NCBI GenBank assembly: GCA_023525915.1
Contig: CP026657.1
Location: 3,620,001 to 3,684,000 of the forward strand
DNA: 64,000 nt
DNA from: Acetispira formosa (nom. nud.)
GTDB lineage: Bacteria > Desulfobacterota > Desulfarculia > Adiutricales > Adiutricaceae
Direction of reading: 5' to 3'
This document shows positions 33,298 through 41,215 of the stretch, piece by piece. Below the pieces are notes generated by a model, which saw only the letters and a program-made list of their open reading frames with translations, was not told the origin of the DNA and did no database searches. The translations under genes were made by a program, and so were the position numbers. The first letter of the stretch is position 1. Each line of letters begins with the position of its first letter.

Positions 33298-34200
33298 GTG
33301 GATACTCGAAGATTGGAGATTTTTCTCAAACTTCTCGACACCCGAAGCTTTTCTAAAACCGCCAAAGCCCTGGGCCTGACTCAACCCTCCGTCAGCGCCA
33401 GCCTTAAATCTCTTGAGGAATCCCTGGGGCAGAGACTCTTTGAACGCACTCCAAGAGCGGTCCGGCCACTGCCGGCCGCCCTCACCCTGGCCCCCTATGC
33501 CAACAGCATCGTCGAAACCATGGGGCGGGCCGCCTGGGCCGTCGGCCACCAGTTGGCCAATGTCCGGGAAAAACTGGCCATCGGAGCCTCCTCCGTTCCG
33601 TCGATGGTCTTCGTCCCTCCAGCCATGGCCGAGTTCAGCCGCCAGTATCCCAATGTCTTTGTCAAGCTCCGCACCGGCGATTCAAAGAACATCATTGCCA
33701 GAGTGCAGGACGGCGAATTCGATCTGGGCGTGGTGGGCGCGGCCCCTGAAGATGAGAGCCTTTCCGCCGTTGCTTTCGGGCGCGATAAGCTGGTCATGGT
33801 GGCTTCCGAGCCATTGGCGGCCTCAATCGGGGAACCCCCTAAAGCGGTCGAAGATCTCCTGAAGTGGCCCCTGATAGTGCGGGAGGACGGCTCCGGCACC
33901 CGGTCCGTCTTCCTGGGCGCTCTGGGGGATAACGCCGGGGCGCTGGTCAGTCGGATGGATCTGCGGGCCGAAGTGGAAGGGCCGGGACCGGCCCTGATGC
34001 TGGTGCGGGCCGGAATCGGCGCGGCCATCATCAGCGGGCACATGACCGGTGTGATGAATTTGGAGGGCATGGTGGTGATGGATTTGGATTTCGTCCCTTC
34101 CGTCCGCAAATTTTACATTGTCCGCCGCAAAACGGCCCAGGCCCTGCCGGCGGTCGACGCGATGGTTCAGCTCCTGAAGAACAGCGCCAAACAGCAATAA
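33298..34200 (+). CDS. LysR-family transcriptional regulator
   Basis: From GTG at 33298 the protein has 300 residues: VDTRRLEIFLKLLDTRSFSK, then AKALGLTQPSVSASLKSLEESLGQRLFERT gives the winged helix, and a periplasmic-binding-like effector domain follows (VREDGSGTRSVF; GIGAAIISGHM). GGGAGGG in front of the GTG supports this start; the frame is open to 33238 only within repeat sequence. The VREDGSGTR motif is typical of the CysB/CbbR-like group. No target gene is adjacent, so the regulon is unknown. Confidence 0.9.
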   Translation: MDTRRLEIFLKLLDTRSFSKTAKALGLTQPSVSASLKSLEESLGQRLFERTPRAVRPLPAALTLAPYANSIVETMGRAAWAVGHQLANVREKLAIGASSVPSMVFVPPAMAEFSRQYPNVFVKLRTGDSKNIIARVQDGEFDLGVVGAAPEDESLSAVAFGRDKLVMVASEPLAASIGEPPKAVEDLLKWPLIVREDGSGTRSVFLGALGDNAGALVSRMDLRAEVEGPGPALMLVRAGIGAAIISGHMTGVMNLEGMVVMDLDFVPSVRKFYIVRRKTAQALPAVDAMVQLLKNSAKQQ

Positions 34201-34202
34201 AT

Positions 34203-34375
34203 AGCGATTTTAATTATGACTTTTTTCCCATGAACTTACGGCTCGTAGCTACACAAAAAGCGTGGTTTTTGTTTCGCGAGCGGCTATTTTTCCGTCAAAA
34301 CCAGTCGCTGGCGCTCCGTCTCGCTACGCTCGACCCCGGCTTTATGCGGCGGCGTCGACCATAATTAGAATTGCT
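34203..34375 (+). repeat. TIR-family element, best-preserved single copy
   Basis: Left end AGCGATTTTAATTATGAC and right end CATAATTAGAATTGCT are imperfect inverted repeats. GCAATAAA lies just outside both ends (34193 and 34378) and may be a target duplication. The core has AAAAAGCGTGGTTTTTG and CAGTCGCTGGCGCTCCGTC. Confidence 0.88.
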
Positions 34376-34377
34376 GA

Positions 34378-34406
34378 GCAATAAAAGTCTGCCTTGATTT
34401 TATTGC
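34378..34406 (+). terminator. Weak AT-rich terminator-like hairpin
   Basis: GCAATAAAA pairs with TTTTATTGC over an 11-base loop; CGCTTTTC follows. It could end the LysR transcript. The left arm is also part of the possible target duplication of the adjacent element. The stretch 34407-34575 is AT-rich with no gene seen. Confidence 0.4.
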
Positions 34407-34575
34407 CGCTTTTCAATATGATGTTAGCACTATAGTTTTATTCCGGCTTTGCCGCGGCTTTTTTAACTGTTATTACTTAATTTTGTCTTTACTAAAAAAT
34501 ACTAAAAATTTGAGGGCGCTGATTATCAAAAGGTCCGCCCTTATCAGTCTTTACTGAAATTTAAGAGATAATAAT

Positions 34576-35049
34576 ATGCCGTATAAAATATGGGCCGTTG
34601 CGGCCTTGTATTTTCTTATGTCCACAGCCGTGCCTTTTCCGGCTGCGGCCGCCGCCGGGGAGGACAGCCCGGCCTGGTTATCGGTACCCGGCGCTGAGAA
34701 AATAGCTGACCGCAAACTGGTTATTTACATTCCCCAGTATTCATCCGGCGGCAAAGCGGTTAACCAGTATCTGTGGGCCAATCGGGCTATGTCTGTTCTC
34801 ACCGGTATGGCCGGACGGGCGATGATGACGCCCCCGGCCGTTTACTGGCAGCGGCGGAAGCCGGGCGCCCCGCCCCTGGAGACGGAGGTTATGCTGGTCG
34901 CGTCCTATTTGGCCCCTGAGTGTCTGACCCATGATAATATGGAGATTATCGGGCGGTTGATGAAAGATATGGCCACTGAGAACGGCCTTGATCATGTCTA
35001 TTTTGAATATGACGGGGTTATGTATCGTATGCCGCGCATGGGCCGGTGA
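34576..35049 (+). CDS. Secreted protein of unknown function
   Basis: A 157-residue protein starts MPYKIWAVAALYFLMSTAVP followed by an AAAAAGE cleavage region, a clear signal peptide. The mature part has KLVIYIPQYSSGGKAVNQYL and a single Cys in SYLAPECLTHDN. I do not recognise a domain. AAGAGA sits in front of the ATG, and composition matches the neighbours. It is probably periplasmic; no functional partner is obvious from context. Confidence 0.65.
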   Translation: MPYKIWAVAALYFLMSTAVPFPAAAAAGEDSPAWLSVPGAEKIADRKLVIYIPQYSSGGKAVNQYLWANRAMSVLTGMAGRAMMTPPAVYWQRRKPGAPPLETEVMLVASYLAPECLTHDNMEIIGRLMKDMATENGLDHVYFEYDGVMYRMPRMGR

Positions 35050-35159
35050 GGAGATGGTTTTCCTTAGTTGATTTATTTTATTGCCGGTGACAGCTTCAGG
35101 TCTTTTACTGGCATTCATCCACCACTTATTCAAAAGGCAGAAAAGGCGACGGCACCACT

Positions 35160-35984
35160 ATGGCAACCGGCCCCGGAGGCGGTAAGAAAAGAGCTGATGA
35201 ACTTGTTTTCGCCCAGGGCCTGGCCAGGAGCCGCAGTCAGGCTCAGGCCCTGATTATGGCTGGCCAGGTGATGTGCGGCGAAAAAAAGGTGATCAAGGCT
35301 GGTGAACAGTGGCCTTCTGAGGCCGTGTTTTCTCTGACAGCCCTCCGGCGCTTCGTCAGCCGGGGCGGGCATAAGCTGGAAGGCGCTCTGGAAGACCTGA
35401 AGGTTGACCCGGCCGGTCTGGCCGCTCTGGATGTGGGGGCCTCCACCGGAGGGTTCACTGATTGCCTCCTTCAGCATGGGGCCTCCAGTGTCACCGCTGT
35501 TGACGTGGGGCGCAACCTGATAGACTGGGGTCTGAGGCAGGATGCGCGGGTTACGGTGATAGAAGGTATAAATGCCCGCCGGTTGACTGACGTTTTTACC
35601 GGAGCGCCGCCGGCCGATACGGAACAAGCTGTTGATAGTGCCTGTCAGGGTGCGGTGCGCCAGGATATTTTTGATCTGGCGGTGATTGATGTTTCGTTCA
35701 TCTCGCTGGAGTTGATCATAGGGCAGGTGGCCGCTTTGATGCGCCCGGACGGCCGCATTCTGGCTATGGTCAAGCCGCAGTTTGAAGTCGGCCGCGACAA
35801 GGTCGGCAAAAAGGGTGTGGTGAAGAATCAGGCTGATATTGATGAGGCGGTGGACAAAATCAGCGCCTTTGGCGCGGGCTTGGTTCCGCCCTGGCGGGAG
35901 GTCGGGCGTGCGCCCTCACGGCTGCCGGGCCCTGAGGGGAACCGGGAAGTTTTTTTGCTGTTTGAGCCCGTTCCGCTTCCTTGA
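35160..35984 (+). CDS. tlyA: TlyA-family rRNA 2'-O-methyltransferase (hemolysin A)
   Basis: The 274-residue protein has an N-terminal S4 RNA-binding domain (ADELVFAQGLARSRSQAQAL) and an FtsJ-like methyltransferase domain: FVSRGGHKLEGAL, ALDVGASTGGFTDCLLQHGA (SAM site) and DLAVIDVSFISLELI. TlyA methylates cytidines in 16S and/or 23S rRNA; the hemolysin name is historical. An insertion of about 15 residues (TGAPPADTEQAVDSACQG) between the SAM motif and the next strand is longer than I would expect. The ribosome site is weak. Confidence 0.9.
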   Translation: MATGPGGGKKRADELVFAQGLARSRSQAQALIMAGQVMCGEKKVIKAGEQWPSEAVFSLTALRRFVSRGGHKLEGALEDLKVDPAGLAALDVGASTGGFTDCLLQHGASSVTAVDVGRNLIDWGLRQDARVTVIEGINARRLTDVFTGAPPADTEQAVDSACQGAVRQDIFDLAVIDVSFISLELIIGQVAALMRPDGRILAMVKPQFEVGRDKVGKKGVVKNQADIDEAVDKISAFGAGLVPPWREVGRAPSRLPGPEGNREVFLLFEPVPLP

Positions 35985-36168
35985 AGAGATTTTCACAGGG
36001 TGTTGACTTTCGAATGATCCATGCAAGGCAAAGTCTTAAGTAGCTTATTTCGCGCGCAAACGAAAGCATTGGATACTGCGCTGGCAATCTTTGCCTAATA
36101 CCTTCGAATTTTTGAAATGTGAATATTTTAATGATGTGTGTGTCAGAGTACAGAGGAGGATCTTTATT

Positions 36169-36729
36169 ATGAAGAAAAAAGCGGCGATTATTTTGAGCAG
36201 CCCACGAAAGGGTTCCAATTCCAGCGCCCTGGCTCTGGCAATCGGTGCCGGGGTGGAGGAGGCCGGCGGCGCGGCTGAAGTTGTGGATCTGTCCGGCCTG
36301 GACATCAAGCCCTGTCTGGCCTGTGAGGCCTGCCAGCGCAACGGCGGCAAGTGCACCCAGATAGACGGCATGCACGCGGTCTACCCCAAGGTGGCGGAGG
36401 CGGATATTCTGGTTCTGTCCAGCCCGGTTTATTGGTTCAACATGAGCGGCCAGCTCAAGACTTTTCTTGACCGTTGCTTTGCCGTGGCCATGAACCCGGA
36501 CAATCCTTTCTCCCGCAAGACTATTGCGGCGGCCCTCTCATTCGGTGATGTGGATATGTTTGCCTCCGGCGGCGTTAACGCGGTGCGGTGCTTTCAGGAC
36601 ATCTGCCATTATACCGGGGCCGTCTGGGGCGGCTGTGTATATGGTTCGGCTATGGAAAGGGATACTCTTTCCAAGAGCAAGGAACTTCTGGCCAAAGCCA
36701 AGGAGATGGGGGTGAAACTGCTCGGCTAA
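36169..36729 (+). CDS. Flavodoxin-fold iron-sulfur flavoprotein (NADPH-FMN-reductase-like)
   Basis: The 186-residue protein begins KKKAAIILSSPRKGSNSSAL, the FMN-binding start of the family, and has IKPCLACEACQRNGGKCTQI, whose four cysteines (Cx2Cx2Cx6C) match the compact cluster of archaeal-type iron-sulfur flavoproteins, then VLSSPVYWFNMSGQLKTFLD. These proteins transfer electrons or reduce quinones and oxygen in anaerobes. GAGGAGG precedes the ATG at 36169; the frame open to 36091 has no such site. The gene is followed by a giant palindrome. Confidence 0.85.
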   Translation: MKKKAAIILSSPRKGSNSSALALAIGAGVEEAGGAAEVVDLSGLDIKPCLACEACQRNGGKCTQIDGMHAVYPKVAEADILVLSSPVYWFNMSGQLKTFLDRCFAVAMNPDNPFSRKTIAAALSFGDVDMFASGGVNAVRCFQDICHYTGAVWGGCVYGSAMERDTLSKSKELLAKAKEMGVKLLG

Positions 36730-36740
36730 GATTTGAAGGA

Positions 36741-37536
36741 GTGCGGCCTATGGCCGCGCGATTAAAGGACTTGGCCCGAAGGGCCAACCAAAGGGTTCCA
36801 CCCTCTGGACTCCGGCTGGGGGAGGGCCCACGCGGGCCCTGCCCCAGACCCCACCCGCGCCAAGGGGCAAGCCCCTTGGAACCCCAAGAGGAGCGGGTCA
36901 GCTTCAACTTTCATCTTCCCGCATCGCCGCAACTCGCTTCGGGTACGAAGCTCAGACAAGCGGCGACGCTTCATACCGCTTCCGCTCTAACCGCTGTCGG
37001 CTGCTTCACATTGGAATGTTGCATTTTGCTATAGGCGGCCTCATCGGATGATTGTTGCTTCACGTATGTTCGGCTGAAGATTTCTTCCCCTCAAAAACTT
37101 TTTCCAGCGCTGTATCTGGTGAGATGTTGCTGTCTTTTTTCTAATGAGTAACTCCATAATAAAGCGATAGGCGGCAGAGAGACGGACGAACAGCACTGGA
37201 AAGGGCCTTTAAGGGAAGGCTAATTTAAGCCGAACATACGTGAACTACCACTCAGCCAATGAGACCGCCTATCTCAAGATGCAACATCACGACGGAAACT
37301 CACCTATAGCGCCAGAAGCTGACCCTGTATGAAGCGTCGCCGCTTGTCTGAGCTTCGTACCCGAAGCGAGTTGCGGCGATGCGGGAAGATGAAAGTTGAA
37401 GCTGACCCGCTCCTCTTGGGGTTCCAAGGGGCTTGCCCCTTGGCGCGGGTGGGGTCTGGGGCAGGGCCGGCGCCGGCCCTCCCCCAGCCGGAGTCCAGAG
37501 GGCGGAGCCCTTTGGTTGGCCGATCGGGCCAAGTCT
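36741..37536. repeat. Giant palindrome, copy 2 (about 800 bp)
   Basis: It has the same modules as the copy at 19618 but lies in the opposite orientation and has lost about 25 bp at its right end. Both arms carry GCTTCGGGTACGAAGC and the hairpin AAGGGGCAAGCCCCTT, whereas both arms of copy 1 carry the A variant and a longer GC hairpin. Nothing else is seen in the gap 36730-37656. Confidence 0.88.
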
Positions 37537-37656
37537 TCTCCAGATCAGCCCGCCAACCGCCCCCCTGACATCTATTTGCCATTTTGAACATATTATGCTA
37601 AAGTTCCCAAATAATTATTACAATATCAAAAAATCACCGTCAAAGGCTTTTCAATT

Positions 37657-38667
37657 GTGACCGAAACCGATAAACATCGACAGGCCCGCAAGCGGAGAAA
37701 AGCCCGGAAAAAAGCGCGGGAGTTCAGCCAGTCGCTGTCTGTCCGGTTTCTGGCGGCTTTATTCAGCCTCTTGTCTTGGCCGCTGGCCTGGCTGCCCCTT
37801 TCCATCGGGCTGGCTTTCGGCGGCCTTGTGGGGCGGCTGGCCTTCACGCTTCTGTCCGCTCGCCGCAAAGTGGCTGTGGATAATATTGAGATGGTTCGCG
37901 AGGGCGGCTGTCTGGACCCGGCCATTGATCCGGTCAAGACCGCCAGGGCCTCCTTCATCAATATGGGCCGGAGCGGCTGGGAGGCCATTCGCTTTTATCA
38001 TCGCGGCCTTGAGCCTTTTTTGCCCTATTGCTCTGCTGAGTCGGGCGCGGAATACCTGGCCGAGGCCCTGAAAGAGGCCGAAGATAACGGGCGCGGATTG
38101 ATGCTCGTCACCGGGCACATCGGAAATTGGGAAGTCATGTGCCATTATTTGCCCTGGTTTTTTAATTGCAAGCTTTCCATCGTGGGACGCAGCCTTGGCT
38201 CACCCCTGGCCAATCTCCTGGTCAGTAGAATGCGCACCGACCTGGGCAATGATTTTATCTATAAAAAAGGCGGGGCCAAGCAAATGCTCAAAGTTCTCCG
38301 CCACGGCGGTGTGCTGGGCACCCTGATTGATCAGGCGGCCATGGTCAATAATGAAGGCATTGCCGCGCCGTTTCTGGGGCGGGAGGCCATGACCAATGCC
38401 GGGCCCCTGAGGTTGGCTCAACGCACCGGCGTGCGGGTGATCATGACGCTCTTTCGCCGTGAGGGCGCTCATCATTTGATGACAGTGCTGCCCCCGCTGG
38501 AGCTGCATGACAAGAGTGAAGACCCTGAAAAAGCTTTGCGGGAGGATATCGTAAAGCTAAACGAAGATTTAGGAGAATATATCTGCCGCTACCCTGAACA
38601 ATGGCTTTGGGGTCACAAGCGGTGGAAATTGCCGCGCGACAAACATAATCGTCGGCCGTCGGCATGA
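37657..38667 (+). CDS. LpxL/HtrB-family lipid A acyltransferase
   Basis: The 336-residue protein starts with a basic stretch (KHRQARKRRKARKKAREF) and one membrane anchor near residues 28-60, followed by the acyltransferase motif VTGHIGNWEVM with the catalytic His-x4-Glu, and the later GTLIDQAAMVNNEGI and PFLGREAMTNAGPL segments. The family adds secondary acyl chains to KDO2-lipid IVA in the inner membrane, which links it to the kds genes in this window. The start is GTG at 37657 with only a distant AAGG, so it is less certain. Confidence 0.88.
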   Translation: MTETDKHRQARKRRKARKKAREFSQSLSVRFLAALFSLLSWPLAWLPLSIGLAFGGLVGRLAFTLLSARRKVAVDNIEMVREGGCLDPAIDPVKTARASFINMGRSGWEAIRFYHRGLEPFLPYCSAESGAEYLAEALKEAEDNGRGLMLVTGHIGNWEVMCHYLPWFFNCKLSIVGRSLGSPLANLLVSRMRTDLGNDFIYKKGGAKQMLKVLRHGGVLGTLIDQAAMVNNEGIAAPFLGREAMTNAGPLRLAQRTGVRVIMTLFRREGAHHLMTVLPPLELHDKSEDPEKALREDIVKLNEDLGEYICRYPEQWLWGHKRWKLPRDKHNRRPSA

Positions 38668-38799
38668 AGATCTTCGCATCGGCCGGGCTGGACGGAGGTA
38701 GCCTCCGGAGCGATGTGAATAGGGCAATTCAACTGCCCTAAGACCGCACCAAAAACAAAGCACCAGCAACGCTAATTATGGGCCTTTCGATTATATTGC

Positions 38800-38912
38800 G
38801 GGGGCGATCGTCAGAGGCTGGCTTTAAAGCCCGACCTGCTTTTCCAGGGGCAAAAACTGCGCCTTTTGCGTAACTCCGCGCTGTCACACCAGCTCGAAAG
38901 AGGCATAATTAG
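38800..38912 (+). repeat. Strongly diverged TIR-family element
   Basis: It keeps the order AGGGGCAAAAACTGCGCCTT, TTGCGTAACTCCGCGCTG and CATAATTAGAACAGC, the last like the family right end. Upstream (38668-38799) are two short hairpins, GGAGGTAGCCTCC and AGGGCAATTCAACTGCCCT. Confidence 0.5.
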
Positions 38913-38938
38913 AACAGCATTGCACACAGAGGACGTTT

Positions 38939-40843
38939 ATGAGCAGTTTCAAAATAACCTTTATGCCGGATAATGTGGTTGCCGACGCTTCTTCAGGCGA
39001 AACCATCATTGACGTGGCCAACCGGGCCAACCTTCATATCAATGCCTCCTGCGGCGGCGCGGGCGTCTGCGGCCGCTGCCGGGTGGTGCTGGCGGGTGGC
39101 GAGGTTGAATCGGAACCGGGCGTTTATCTCTCCAGTGAGGAATATGGGCAGGGCGTGCGTCTGGCCTGCCTCAGCTATGTGGTGGGGAACGCCACAATCA
39201 ACATCCCGCCCGAATCCAGGGCCGACGCCACGGTCTACGCCACCGCCCAGGCCGAAGAGGAAACCTCTGTGGAAACCCTGGACCCAATGGCCAAAGACAT
39301 TGAAGTGGAACTGACCGCTCCGTCGGCAGCCGACAATTTAGGCGATTATGATCGCCTGATGGCCAGCCTGACCACCGCGCATGGCCTGGAGAATCCTGAG
39401 ATGGAGTTGGCCGCTCTCCTGGAAATGCCGGAGGCGCTCAGAGATGGCGATTTCAGCGCCTGGGTCACCCTGTTTGAAGACCCCACCCGTCCGGGCCGGA
39501 AAGTGATCGGAATTCGTTCGGCCAAGGCTCCCAAGCAAGTGTATGCCCTGGCTGTGGACATTGGAACCACTACGGTCTGGGGGCGGCTGGTCAATCTTGA
39601 AACCGGAGAGAGCCGCCATTCGCACGGCGACCTCAACGGCCAGATTTCTTTCGGTGAAGACGTTATCAGCCGTATCGTCTTCGCGGCCAAGGGCGACGGC
39701 CTGGCGCGGCTGAAAGACAAAGTCATTGCCAACATCAATAATCTGATTGACCTGATGGAAAAAGATGTGCCCGGCTGCCGCGAGTCTCTGGCTCTGGTGG
39801 TTACCGCCGGAAACACCACTATGAGTCATCTGCTCACCGGGCTCAATCCCAAGTCTATCCGCCTGTCGCCCTATGTCCCGGCGGCGGCCGACTGGCCGGT
39901 GCTTAAGGCGGCCGATCTGGGCATCAAGGTCAAAGGCTCTGTGCCGCTTCTCATTTACCCGTCGGTCTCCAGCTATGTGGGCGGGGACATCGTAGCCGGT
40001 GTTCTGGCTTCCGGTCTGTATCAGCGGCCTGAACTGACTCTTTTTATCGACGTGGGCACCAATGGGGAGATCGTGGTCGGCAATCAGGACTGGATGACCT
40101 GCGCGGCTTGTTCGGCCGGTCCGGCCTTTGAAGGCGGCGGCGTCAAATTCGGTATGCGGGCCGCCCCTGGGGCCATTGATCAGTTTTATTTCGACCCGGT
40201 GACCAGAACGCATCGGTTGACGACGATCGGCGAGGAAAAGGCCATTGGCATTTGCGGTTCCGGCCTCATCAACATAGTGGCCGAACTTTTCATGGCCGGG
40301 GTTTTGGACCCCCAGGGCAAATATGTGAAAGAGAAAGCCCCGGAACTGATTCGCGATGACGAGGACGGTCAGGAGTATGTATTGTGTCCGGCGGCGGAAA
40401 CCGGGATAGACCGTGATATCGTGCTGACCGAGATCGATGTGGACAACCTCATCCGGGCCAAGGGGGCCATGTATTCCGGGTATCAGACTCTCTTGGAGAG
40501 TGTGGGGCTGACGATGGGTGATCTGGAAAAAGTCATCATCGGCGGAGGGTTCGGCAAGTCGCTTAATTTGCGTAATGCCATTACCATTGGTTTGCTGCCG
40601 GAACTGCCGGTGGAAAAGTTCTCTTACATCGGCAACAGTTCCCTCACCGGAGCCACCCTGGCGGCTCTTTCCGGGAGCCTCTGGCAAAAGGCTGGCGAGA
40701 TCAAGGCCAATATGACCAATTTCGAATTGAGCGAGACTCCTGGCTATATGGATTATTATATGGCCAGCCAGTTTTTGCCGCATACCCGCAGCGACCTGTT
40801 CCCCGAGACCATGGCGGCCAGGGCTAAAGGGGCCGGCAAATAG
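38939..40843 (+). CDS. ASKHA-domain 2Fe-2S protein, reductive activator of corrinoid enzymes (RACE)
   Basis: The 634-residue protein has an N-terminal 2Fe-2S ferredoxin domain (ASCGGAGVCGRCRVVLAGGE ... LACLS), a linker, and the RamA-like DUF4445/ASKHA ATPase domain from about residue 200: YALAVDIGTTTVWGRLVN (phosphate 1), LFIDVGTNGEIVVGN (phosphate 2) and IGGGFGKSLNL. Such proteins use ATP to reduce inactive Co(II) corrinoid to Co(I). The natural client in this window is the corrinoid protein at 13766. It stands alone and is followed by a strong terminator. Confidence 0.92.
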   Translation: MSSFKITFMPDNVVADASSGETIIDVANRANLHINASCGGAGVCGRCRVVLAGGEVESEPGVYLSSEEYGQGVRLACLSYVVGNATINIPPESRADATVYATAQAEEETSVETLDPMAKDIEVELTAPSAADNLGDYDRLMASLTTAHGLENPEMELAALLEMPEALRDGDFSAWVTLFEDPTRPGRKVIGIRSAKAPKQVYALAVDIGTTTVWGRLVNLETGESRHSHGDLNGQISFGEDVISRIVFAAKGDGLARLKDKVIANINNLIDLMEKDVPGCRESLALVVTAGNTTMSHLLTGLNPKSIRLSPYVPAAADWPVLKAADLGIKVKGSVPLLIYPSVSSYVGGDIVAGVLASGLYQRPELTLFIDVGTNGEIVVGNQDWMTCAACSAGPAFEGGGVKFGMRAAPGAIDQFYFDPVTRTHRLTTIGEEKAIGICGSGLINIVAELFMAGVLDPQGKYVKEKAPELIRDDEDGQEYVLCPAAETGIDRDIVLTEIDVDNLIRAKGAMYSGYQTLLESVGLTMGDLEKVIIGGGFGKSLNLRNAITIGLLPELPVEKFSYIGNSSLTGATLAALSGSLWQKAGEIKANMTNFELSETPGYMDYYMASQFLPHTRSDLFPETMAARAKGAGK

Positions 40844-40867
40844 TTTTTGCCGCGGCAGGCGTCAATG

Positions 40868-40930
40868 ACTGAACCTGAAGGTCCGCCAAAGGGCTATGCT
40901 CTCTGGCGGACCTTCAGGTTCAGTCTTTTT
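40868..40930 (+). terminator. Strong rho-independent terminator after the ASKHA gene
   Basis: Two perfect 21-bp arms (ACTGAACCTGAAGGTCCGCC... and its complement) enclose a short loop and are followed by CTTTTT. The arms are much longer than needed for termination and could have an additional role. Confidence 0.9.
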
Positions 40931-41126
40931 AATGCCACCATCACCAAACTTTGTCGATTATCCTTTCAGCCCCATTACCCGGCAAAACATAATCATCCTG
41001 GAAGACCCCGGTCAGATGACTCTGACAAATATCCGGGGGCGAAAATTATTTCAGCAAATTTTCCATAAATCGTTCATCAGCGGGCCATATCTCTTAAATA
41101 GACTGATTCCGGCAAATCATTCTTTT

Positions 41127-41185
41127 ACCGGCGCACCGCCACCCGCCGTGAACCGGCGGCCGACAGTGCGTATCAGTTTATCGTA
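41127..41185 (+). repeat. Single copy of the 71-bp-family repeat
   Basis: ACCGGCGCACCGCCACCCG, AACCGGCGGCCGACAGTGCG and TATCAGTTTATCG follow the family skeleton. The rest of 40931-41215 holds nothing recognisable. Confidence 0.6.
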
Positions 41186-41215
41186 ACGACCATTTACCTG
41201 ACAGGCGGCCCGCAA

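Noticed and set aside
39338-40783. Long antisense frame of 481 codons (also 31211-32530 with 439 codons)
   Set aside because: They are shadows of the ASKHA and topA genes in GC-rich sequence; they have no family resemblance and no leader signals.
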